This document shows, piece after piece, positions 1 to 5,678 of a stretch of DNA of 8,319 bases. The position numbers were made by a program, and so were the translations under genes. Where the stretch lies: NCBI GenBank assembly GCA_007134805.1, contig SLKB01000090.1, positions 1 to 8,319 on the forward strand. The letters run 5' to 3'. The notes beneath the pieces are model-generated. The model was not told the origin of the DNA. It was given only the letters and a program-made list of their open reading frames with translations, and did no database searches. Source of the stretch: Paracoccaceae bacterium (lineage in GTDB: Bacteria; Pseudomonadota; Alphaproteobacteria; Rhodobacterales; Rhodobacteraceae). Position 1 is the first letter of the stretch, and each line of letters starts with the position of its first letter.

Positions 1-2364
1 GATCACGCGCCGGCCGAGCATGAAGAGCTTGCCCTGCGCTGGCTTGCGCTGCCGCGCAGCGATCCGGCGTGCATCGACGATGCGGCGGCGATGCCAGCCC
101 TGCATGCGGCCGCCTGCCGCGGGCTGATGCGCGCCGCCGCGCATGTGACCCGCCCGGATTACGGCGCCGCCGCGCGCCAGCTTGGCGCGCAGATGCACGC
201 GCTCCTGCGCCCCGACCGCAGCGCGGCCCTCTCGGATGTTGAGCTTGCCGAGGTGCTGCACCGCGCGAGCCTGATGCTGGGCCCGACGACCCGGAACCTG
301 GGTGCCGCAGCACTTCTGGCGCTGGCCGAGGCGCAGCACCGGCGCGGGCACCGCGATCAGGCCGGCCGCATCATCGCGCATCTGGCGGCCGCCTGGCGGG
401 CCCTGCCGGACCACGCACCGGACGGCGCCGCACTCGCGCATGCGTTGATGCGCTTCCGGGCCTGCTGCGATGATCCGATGCTGACACAGCCGGTCAGCGC
501 AGCGTTCGGCACCGCAGGCCCCGCCCCCTGCCCCCGCGACCCGCAGGCGCGCGCGCTCTGGCAGGCGGCGAACCCGCTGGCCGATACGCTTGTCGCGCTG
601 ATCTCGTGCCGGCCCAATCTTGCGGGCCGCGTCGCGCAGGCCCGCGCGGCCTGGGGCGATCTGCTGGCCGCGCGCGGCATCCCGCTGATTACTGTCATCG
701 GGCGCCCCCGCGATGCGCGCGCCGCGCGCACCACTTTCGACGGCGCGATCCTCGCGCTTGACGCCCCCGATGATTACGAGGGCCTGCCGCAGAAGACACG
801 CGCGCTCATCGACTGGGTCCGGACCGAGACCGGCTTTGCCCGGCTCCTGAAGATCGACGATGACTGCTTCCTGAACGTGCCCGCGTTCTTCGACGATCTG
901 AGCTATCTCGGCTGCGATTATTACGGGCGCCCGCTGCAGCGCGCGCAGGGCGAGATGGATCGTGCCTGGCATATGGACCGCGCGTGCACGCGCCGCGGGC
1001 AGGGCGAGCTCGACAAATCGCCCGAGCCTGCGGTATATGCCGATGGCAGCACGGGCTATCTGCTCACCCGCAGCGCCATGGACGCGCTGCGCGACGCGGC
1101 CGAAAGCCCGGCGGGTCAGGCGCTCGAGGCGACCTCCTTCATGGAAGACAAGCTCGTGGGCGACCTGCTGGCGCTACGCGGCATCCGCGTCGAGGGGCCG
1201 AATTACGACACGGCCATCTTCCGCAAGACGCGGGCCGGCCTGCCCCCGCTGTCGCAATACGAATCGAGCTTCCTGCCCTTCGCCGGCGCCCCGATCAAGC
1301 TCGCGCATCTCGATGACGGGGCAGCGCAGGCCGCGGCGCGCGCAGCGCTGGCAGAGCCCATGCCGCGCACGCAGAAGATCTGGCCCAGCTTCCGCTCCGC
1401 GCGCACTGGCTGGGCGTGCGACGCGCTCGACCTCGTCAGCCCGCCCGCGCGCCTGTCGGCCGCGCGCGCGGCCGCGGTCGCGGCCGTGGCGGTCATGCGC
1501 AACGAGCGCTTCATGCTCAACCACTTCCTGTCGCATTACCGCAGGCTCGGGGTCACGGCCTTTCTGATCGCGGACAATGGCTCTGATGACGGCACGCTCG
1601 AGCATCTGCTCGATCAGCCGGATGTGAGCGTGTTCACCACCGACACGCCCTACAGCCAGTCCAACTATGGCGTGGCATGGCAAGAAGCGCTGATGGCGCA
1701 TTTCCGCGCGGGCCGCTGGTCGCTGGTCGCCGATGCGGATGAGCTGGCCTTCTGGCATCTGCCGGACGCGCGCGGCCATGTCGCGGGTGATCTTCCCGCG
1801 CTCCTCGCCCAGCCCGATTTCGCGCAGGCAGAGGCCGTCAAGCTCTCCATGCTCGATTGCTACCCCGGACACCCGCTCTCGCAGACGCATTTCACCACTG
1901 CGCCCTTCCTCGAGGCCGATCACATCGACCGCGCGCCCCTGCGCGACGACTGGCAGGGCCGCGGCCCCTGGGGCAACAGCGCAACCGTCACCAGCAACCT
2001 GCGCCACAGGCTGTTGTCGGGGCCGTCTGGCTCGATGGCGGCAGATCTCTTTGTGGCGCAGAAGTTCGCGCTTCTGAAATACCACCCGCTCATGCAGCTC
2101 TCGAACGGGCTGCATTACATCACCGGGGCACGGGTGGCGCCGCGTCCGCTGGCTTTCGCCCATTTCAAGTATCACGCGCACTTCCACGCGAAAGCCCGGG
2201 CCGAGGCCGCGCGCGGGCAGCATTTCAACAACGCGACGGAATATCGCGCCTATCTCGCGCTCATGGCCGAGGGCCGCGACATCCTGCATGACCCCGAGAT
2301 TTCAGTGCCGCTGCGCGACTGTCCGCTGGTGCAACAGATCTGCGCAGCTCACAGCGCGCGGTGA
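1..2364 (+). CDS. Two-domain glycosyltransferase (GT31-like + GT2-like), 5' partial
   Basis: The reading frame is open from base 1 and reads as plausible protein before the first ATG at 91, so the gene probably starts outside the window. Numbered from the Met at 91 (757 residues), residues 1-160 are a helical, Ala-rich region I do not recognise. Residues 165-380 resemble GT31/galactosyltransferase-type enzymes: a beta-strand opening (TLVALISCR), the metal and nucleotide-sugar motif KIDDDCFLN (D256-D258), the segment ADGSTGYLLTRSAMDAL (318-334) and the acidic EDKLVGDLL (352-360). Residues 460-720 resemble the GT2/GT92-like family with VMRNE (468-472), ADNGSDDGT (494-502) and DADE (548-551); the C-terminal HFKYH (691-695) fits that family's tail. 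No signal peptide or membrane segment is visible, so a cytoplasmic role in assembling a surface glycan is inferred; donor and acceptor are unknown. No neighbouring polysaccharide genes are in view. Family assignment is firm for domain two and good for domain one. Confidence 0.85.
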   Translation, partial: DHAPAEHEELALRWLALPRSDPACIDDAAAMPALHAAACRGLMRAAAHVTRPDYGAAARQLGAQMHALLRPDRSAALSDVELAEVLHRASLMLGPTTRNLGAAALLALAEAQHRRGHRDQAGRIIAHLAAAWRALPDHAPDGAALAHALMRFRACCDDPMLTQPVSAAFGTAGPAPCPRDPQARALWQAANPLADTLVALISCRPNLAGRVAQARAAWGDLLAARGIPLITVIGRPRDARAARTTFDGAILALDAPDDYEGLPQKTRALIDWVRTETGFARLLKIDDDCFLNVPAFFDDLSYLGCDYYGRPLQRAQGEMDRAWHMDRACTRRGQGELDKSPEPAVYADGSTGYLLTRSAMDALRDAAESPAGQALEATSFMEDKLVGDLLALRGIRVEGPNYDTAIFRKTRAGLPPLSQYESSFLPFAGAPIKLAHLDDGAAQAAARAALAEPMPRTQKIWPSFRSARTGWACDALDLVSPPARLSAARAAAVAAVAVMRNERFMLNHFLSHYRRLGVTAFLIADNGSDDGTLEHLLDQPDVSVFTTDTPYSQSNYGVAWQEALMAHFRAGRWSLVADADELAFWHLPDARGHVAGDLPALLAQPDFAQAEAVKLSMLDCYPGHPLSQTHFTTAPFLEADHIDRAPLRDDWQGRGPWGNSATVTSNLRHRLLSGPSGSMAADLFVAQKFALLKYHPLMQLSNGLHYITGARVAPRPLAFAHFKYHAHFHAKARAEAARGQHFNNATEYRAYLALMAEGRDILHDPEISVPLRDCPLVQQICAAHSAR

Positions 2365-2369
2365 TCGCC

Positions 2370-2400
2370 GCCCGCAGATGCGCCTGCCTGCGCGGGCTTT
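2370..2400 (+). terminator. Candidate intrinsic terminator after the glycosyltransferase gene
   Basis: Five bases after the stop codon, GCCCGC (2370-2375) can pair with GCGGGC (2392-2397). An alternative register adds CAG/CTG pairs with a two-base bulge. The stem is followed directly by TTTCT. The T-run is short, so the assignment rests on position and stem strength. Confidence 0.45.
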
Positions 2401-2531
2401 CTGCCGAAAGTGCCGCGCACCTGCCCGTTTTCAAATGCGAAACCGGAAACTGTTCCACCCCGCACTTTCCATAAGCCCTCGCCCGGGCGACCAGCCCGGA
2501 CCGCGATCAGACAGCGGGAAGCGCACAGCTT

Positions 2532-2550
2532 GCCCGACGGGCATTGCCCG
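2532..2550 (-). terminator. Candidate hairpin terminator after the FAD oxidoreductase gene
   Basis: Reading on the minus strand, the oxidoreductase stop is followed about 22 bases later by CGGGC-AAT-GCCCG (2550-2538), a 5-bp GC stem with a three-base loop. It shares its second arm with a second possible hairpin, GCCC-GTC-GGGC (2542-2532), so only one can form at a time. No T-run follows, so this is a weak call. Confidence 0.3.
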
Positions 2551-2572
2551 AACTGCTTTCTCGAGCGGCCCG

Positions 2573-3604
2573 CTAGAGGTCGTGCGTGCCAAACCCGTCC
2601 GGGATGCGGTCATGCCCGTCGAGCACCAGATCGGCCATCACCTCGGCCAGCGCTGGCGCCATGGCAAAGCCGATCTTGAAGCCGCCGTTGAACACGAACG
2701 CCCCCGCGCGCCCGGGCCATGGCCCCATCAGCGGTGCGCGCGATCGCGCCCGCGGGCGCACCCCCGCCCAGCGCGCAATCACCTCTGCTCCGGCCAGCTC
2801 CGGGCAGATTGCAAGCGCGCGCGCGTGCAGCGCGTCGCATTGCGCGTCGACCGTGTCGGGCGCGTCATACTCCCGCTCGCTGGTCGAGCCGATCGCGAGG
2901 CTGCCATCGGCATGCGGCACCAGATGCAGCCCGTCCGCAAAAACCTGCGGCGCGCCCGGACAAGAGTAACGCAGTGCCAGCGCCTGCCCCTTCACGCCAC
3001 CGCCCACATTCCGGCCAAGCGCGCGCGACAGCATGCCGAGCCCCTCATGGCCTGTCGCCCAGATCACCGGTCCGCGCGAGGGGCCGCCCTGCGCGACGAT
3101 CTGCCCACCCAAGGCCACAACGGCACCGGCAAGCGCCAGAGTTGCCGCACGCGGATGCAGCCGCGCGCTCAGATCATCCGCGATCACCCATCCCGACGGG
3201 CTGACGAGCCGCAGCCCCGGCGCCGCGCTGGCGCGGATCACACGCCAGCGCGCAAAGCCCTGCCAGAGCTGCGCGGCCGTCTCGGCGCGCGCACGCGCGC
3301 GCGCCAACCCCTCCTCGGTCACGGGCTGGATGCGGCCAAGCCGCGCATATCCCGGATCGCGCCCCGATTGCTGCGCGACCCCTGCCCAGAACCCCTCGGC
3401 CGCGCGTAACGCGTCAAACTGGAACGCTTTCTTGGCGTTCCAGTTTTCCGGCACATGCGGCGCAAGCGCGCCCACGAGCCCGCCGCTCGCCCCCGCGGCG
3501 ACGCCACCCGGATCCACCACGCGCACCCGCGCGCCGCGCCGCGCGCAGACATAGCCCAGGGCGAGCCCGAACACCCCCGCGCCCATGATCGTCACATCGG
3601 CCAT
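2573..3604 (-). CDS. DAO-family FAD-dependent oxidoreductase, possible MnmC2-type partner of MnmD
   Basis: A 343-residue flavoprotein of the D-amino-acid-oxidase fold. The N-terminus carries the dinucleotide-binding motif GAGVFGL (8-14), with D31 placed to bind the adenosine ribose. GASGGLVGALAPH (38-50) resembles the GASG...GAL..P segment of the oxidase half of E. coli MnmC, and SGWVIADDLSARL (137-149) resembles its GWL....L segment. The C-terminus has GVRPRARSRAPLMGP (281-295) and GGFKIGFAMAPALAE (307-321), as expected for FAD closure. The gene diverges from mnmD across 58 bp. In the fused MnmC this domain removes the carboxymethyl group of cmnm5s2U34 to give nm5s2U34, so the same step is inferred here; a generic amine or glycine oxidase is the alternative. 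The start is uncertain: ATG at 3604 gives the motif nearest the N-terminus as in relatives, ATG at 3610 lies 11 nt from a GGAG, and a GTG at 3622 is also in frame. Confidence 0.85.
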   Translation of the reverse strand: MADVTIMGAGVFGLALGYVCARRGARVRVVDPGGVAAGASGGLVGALAPHVPENWNAKKAFQFDALRAAEGFWAGVAQQSGRDPGYARLGRIQPVTEEGLARARARAETAAQLWQGFARWRVIRASAAPGLRLVSPSGWVIADDLSARLHPRAATLALAGAVVALGGQIVAQGGPSRGPVIWATGHEGLGMLSRALGRNVGGGVKGQALALRYSCPGAPQVFADGLHLVPHADGSLAIGSTSEREYDAPDTVDAQCDALHARALAICPELAGAEVIARWAGVRPRARSRAPLMGPWPGRAGAFVFNGGFKIGFAMAPALAEVMADLVLDGHDRIPDGFGTHDL

Positions 3605-3662
3605 TGCCATTCCCGCCCGCACTCCGCATCACAGACGCGCACGAAGCATAAGGCAACCCGCG

Positions 3663-4322
3663 ATGCCCGACCAGAGCCAACCCCTGACATGGCGCGCAAG
3701 CGGCGTTCCGGTGTCAACGCGCTTTGACGATCCGTATTACTCGCTCGAGAACGGGCTTGAGGAAACGCGCCATGTCTTCGTGACGGGCAATGGCCTGCCC
3801 GCGCGCGCGCGCGCCGGCTTCCAGATCGCAGAGCTGGGCTTTGGAACCGGGCTCAACCTGCTGGCCACTGCCGACGCGCTTGCCGCCAGCCCCGGCCCGA
3901 TCCGGTTCACAAGCTTCGAGGCCTTCCCCCTCGCGCCCGCCGACATGGAACGCGCGCTTGCAGCTTTCCCCGCGCTCGACGCCGCCCCCCTGCTCGCCGC
4001 CTGGGGTCGCGGTGCGCGCACCTTCACTCTCGGCCCCCTGCAGGTCGAGATCATCGAGGGCGACGCCCGCAACACTCTCCCCCGCTGGTCGGGCCGCGCG
4101 GATGCGTGGTATCTCGACGGCTTCGCGCCCGCGAAAAACCCCGAACTCTGGTCCGCCGCGCTGATGGCCGAGATCGCCCGCCACACCGCCCCGGGCGGGA
4201 GCTTCGCCACCTACACGGCCGCGGGCCATGTGCGCCGCGCACTGGCGGCGGCGGGGTTCACGGTCACACGCGTGCCCGGCTACGGACGCAAGCGGCACAT
4301 GAGCACGGGCCGGCTGGCATGA
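3663..4322 (+). CDS. mnmD: tRNA (mnm5s2U34) methyltransferase MnmD
   Basis: The 219-residue protein matches the methyltransferase half of E. coli MnmC along its whole length. It adds a methyl group from S-adenosylmethionine to nm5s2U34, giving mnm5s2U34 in the wobble position of tRNAs reading purine-ending codons. Visible family signatures are GVPVSTRFDDPYYS (14-27), NGLEETRHVF (30-39), the SAM-binding loop ELGFGTGLN (57-65), SFEAFPL (84-90), the catalytic-region motif LDGFAPAKNPELW (151-163), APGGSFATYTAAGHVRR (176-192) and GYGRKRHM (207-213). It stops where the E. coli oxidase domain would begin, so it is a stand-alone form. The start at 3663 is chosen because homology begins there and an AAGG (3650-3653) lies upstream; an earlier ATG at 3585 would run into the divergent gene. 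Its TGA overlaps the ATG of the following transporter gene (ATGA), so the two are probably co-transcribed. Confidence 0.93.
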   Translation: MPDQSQPLTWRASGVPVSTRFDDPYYSLENGLEETRHVFVTGNGLPARARAGFQIAELGFGTGLNLLATADALAASPGPIRFTSFEAFPLAPADMERALAAFPALDAAPLLAAWGRGARTFTLGPLQVEIIEGDARNTLPRWSGRADAWYLDGFAPAKNPELWSAALMAEIARHTAPGGSFATYTAAGHVRRALAAAGFTVTRVPGYGRKRHMSTGRLA

Positions 4323-5191
4323 TCGCACAGAACACCACGCTCGGCATCTGGTTGATGACGGCCACGGCCTTCGTCTTCGCAATGCAGGACGGCATCTCGC
4401 AGCACCTGGCGGGCGAATACAATGTCTTCATGATCATCATGATCCGCTACTGGTTCTTCGCAAGCTTCGCCATCGTGGTGGCCGCGCGCATGGCGGGCGG
4501 GTTCCGACACGCCGTCGCGACCCGCCAGCTGGGGTTGCAGATCTTCCGCGGCGTGCTGCTCGCGCTCGAAGTCTGCGTGATGGTCACGGGCTTCGTGCTC
4601 CTCGGGCTGATCGAGAGCCACGCGGTCTTCGCGATCTACCCGCTCCTGATCGCCGCCCTCTCGGGGCCCGTGCTGGGCGAGCATGTGGGCTGGCGGCGAT
4701 GGGTGGCGATCGGCATCGGCTTTCTGGGCGTGCTGATCATCCTGCAACCGGGCCTGGGTGTGTTCCAGCCGGCCGCGCTGGTGCCGCTGCTGGCCGCGCT
4801 GATGTTCGCGCTCTACGGCTTGCTGACGCGCCGCGCCGCGCGCCAGGACAGCGCGGCCGTCAGCTTCTTCTGGACCGGCACGACAGGGGCCGTCACGATG
4901 ACCCTGCTCGGGGTGTGGTTCTGGGAGCCGATGGTGCCGGGCGACTGGGGCTGGATGATGCTTCTCTGCGCGACATCGGCGCTCAGCCATTTCCTGCTGA
5001 TCCGCGCCTATGAAGTGGCCGAGGCAAGCGCCGTGCAGCCCTTCGCCTATCTGCAACTGCCCTTCGCCGCAGCGCTGGGCCTGATCGTCTTTGATGAGGT
5101 GCTGCGCCCGAATGTTGCGCTGGGCGCTGCGATCGTGGCGAGCGCGGGTCTGTTCGCGCTGTGGCGCGCGCAGCACAAGGCGCCGAAGTAG
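4319..5191 (+). CDS. EamA/DMT-family inner-membrane transporter
   Basis: A 290-residue membrane protein with about ten hydrophobic helices, approximately at residues 7-23, 37-56, 76-97, 102-120, 127-143, 152-169, 181-200, 210-227, 240-259 and 265-283. The two halves repeat the EamA pattern: each ends with a small-residue-rich helix pair separated by an acidic loop, GPVLGEHVGWRRW (116-128) in the first half and VFDEVLRPN (257-265) in the second. The length is usual for the ten-helix drug/metabolite transporter superfamily. These proteins export or import small metabolites, but substrate cannot be read from sequence. The start ATG overlaps the mnmD stop in ATGA. No good Shine-Dalgarno sequence precedes it, so translation coupled to mnmD is likely. 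A functional tie to tRNA modification is not implied by this overlap. Confidence 0.9.
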   Translation: MIAQNTTLGIWLMTATAFVFAMQDGISQHLAGEYNVFMIIMIRYWFFASFAIVVAARMAGGFRHAVATRQLGLQIFRGVLLALEVCVMVTGFVLLGLIESHAVFAIYPLLIAALSGPVLGEHVGWRRWVAIGIGFLGVLIILQPGLGVFQPAALVPLLAALMFALYGLLTRRAARQDSAAVSFFWTGTTGAVTMTLLGVWFWEPMVPGDWGWMMLLCATSALSHFLLIRAYEVAEASAVQPFAYLQLPFAAALGLIVFDEVLRPNVALGAAIVASAGLFALWRAQHKAPK

Positions 5192-5230
5192 CGCGCCCGC
5201 CGCGCCCCAACGCCGGGGCGGCGGGCGCGC
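5191..5230. terminator. Long GC hairpin shared by two converging genes
   Basis: The left arm at 5191-5208 begins with the last base of the transporter stop codon and pairs with 5215-5230 around the loop AACGCC. Sixteen base pairs form, with a two-base GC bulge on the left side. The structure ends 7 bp before the stop codon of the converging HU gene, so it can serve both transcripts. Neither side has a T-run. Confidence 0.65.
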
Positions 5231-5237
5231 AATCGGT

Positions 5238-5528
5238 TCAGCTGTTGACGGCGTCCTTCAAAGCCTTGGCGATCGTCACCTTCACGGCGCGGTCGGCAGG
5301 CTTGGTCATCGTCTCGCCCGTGGCGGGGTTGCGCACCTGACGCTCGGGGCGGGCGCGGCACATGATCTTGCCGATGCCGGGCAGAGTGACTGCGCCGCCA
5401 CTCGACACTTCGCGCATGACCAGTTCGGATACGGCATCCAGCGCCGCAGTGGCCGTCTTCTTGTCAGAGCCCATCTCCTCGGCGAGGGCGGCCACGAGTT
5501 GCGTCTTGGTCATCGGCTTTGCGGTCAT
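5238..5528 (-). CDS. HU-family DNA-binding protein
   Basis: A 96-residue basic protein of the HU/IHF family, which binds DNA as a dimer and bends or compacts it in the nucleoid. The N-terminal helical part, MTKTQLVAALAEEMG (6-20), has the usual dimerisation-helix pattern. The beta-arm region contains LPGIGKI (49-55) and RNPATGE (66-72), matching the family signature GRNPQTG, with P68 at the position of the proline that intercalates between base pairs. The glycine usually before RNP is valine, and a cysteine sits at 57. These fit a divergent HU-like branch rather than classical HupA/HupB or IHF, which is why no symbol is given. The ATG at 5528 has a good Shine-Dalgarno (AGGAG at 5539-5535, six bases upstream). 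The gene is probably transcribed alone from the 150-bp gap on its upstream side and ends at the shared hairpin. Confidence 0.92.
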   Translation of the reverse strand: MTAKPMTKTQLVAALAEEMGSDKKTATAALDAVSELVMREVSSGGAVTLPGIGKIMCRARPERQVRNPATGETMTKPADRAVKVTIAKALKDAVNS

Positions 5529-5534
5529 TCGTCA

Positions 5535-5540
5535 CTCCTG
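5535..5540 (-). promoter_or_regulatory. Ribosome binding site of the HU gene
   Basis: On the minus strand CAGGAG is followed by six bases and then the ATG at 5528. It is the strongest Shine-Dalgarno match of the genes fully inside the window and fixes this start. Confidence 0.75.
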
Positions 5541-5557
5541 AGCTGGAGCAGGCGCGG

Positions 5558-5639
5558 TTATGCTCACGCGTCCTGCAGGTTATGTCGTGGCGCATCTAGC
5601 CCTAGTTGGCGACGGCTGGCAATCACCCGTTGAGCATAA
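5558..5639. repeat. Perfect 9-bp inverted repeat between HU and amn genes
   Basis: TTATGCTCA at 5558-5566 and its exact reverse complement TGAGCATAA at 5631-5639 lie 73 bp apart centre to centre, close to seven helical turns. They bracket the candidate HU promoter. The first copy is part of GGTTATG (5556-5562), repeated directly at 5578-5584, 22 bp on. The arrangement resembles paired operator sites, but no regulator is known from the sequence. Confidence 0.45.
5594..5622 (-). promoter_or_regulatory. Candidate promoter of the HU gene
   Basis: On the minus strand TTGCCA (5622-5617) matches the -35 consensus at five of six positions. After a 17-base spacer comes CTAGAT (5599-5594), a weak -10. 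This would give a leader of about 60 bases before the ATG at 5528. Weak -10 boxes are common in this GC-rich group, but the call rests on one good box only. Confidence 0.3.
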
Positions 5640-5644
5640 AATGT

Positions 5645-5667
5645 CGCCAGCGCGTGCGAAAATGGCG
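5645..5667 (-). terminator. Weak candidate terminator after amn
   Basis: On the minus strand, 11 bases after the amn stop, CGCCA (5667-5663) can pair with TGGCG (5649-5645) across a 13-base loop, and ACATTTTA follows. The stem is short and the loop large, so this is only a candidate. Confidence 0.25.
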
Positions 5668-5678
5668 GAAATGCATCA

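Larger units (their letters stand above)
2365..2572. other. Gene-free convergent intergenic region
   Basis: These 208 bases separate two converging genes. I see no convincing coding sequence; open frames here are extensions or shadows of the flanking genes. The region holds the hairpin at 2370-2400, a perfect 12-bp palindrome TCGCCCGGGCGA at 2479-2490, and a set of alternating GCCCG/CGGGC elements at 2532-2550. These are best read as transcription-termination structures between the two 3' ends. The stretch around 2430-2475 is less GC-rich than the surroundings. Confidence 0.5.

Noticed and set aside
1174..2289. Long minus-strand open frame (371 codons) opposite the glycosyltransferase
   Set aside because: It lies wholly antisense to a gene with clear domain motifs; high GC with few stop codons produces such frames, and its translation is Arg-rich without any recognised motif.
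2431..2613. Small minus-strand open frame between the two converging genes
   Set aside because: It overlaps the oxidoreductase 3' end in another frame, has no ribosome binding site and no recognisable motif.
2288..3409. Plus-strand open frame (373 codons) over the convergent gap and the FAD oxidoreductase
   Set aside because: It is antisense to a protein with intact FAD motifs, is Arg/Pro-rich, and shows no family signature.
3585..3662. N-terminal extension of MnmD from an ATG at 3585
   Set aside because: It would overlap the start of the divergent gene; the extra 26 residues have no homology, and the ATG at 3663 has an upstream AAGG and matches the family start.
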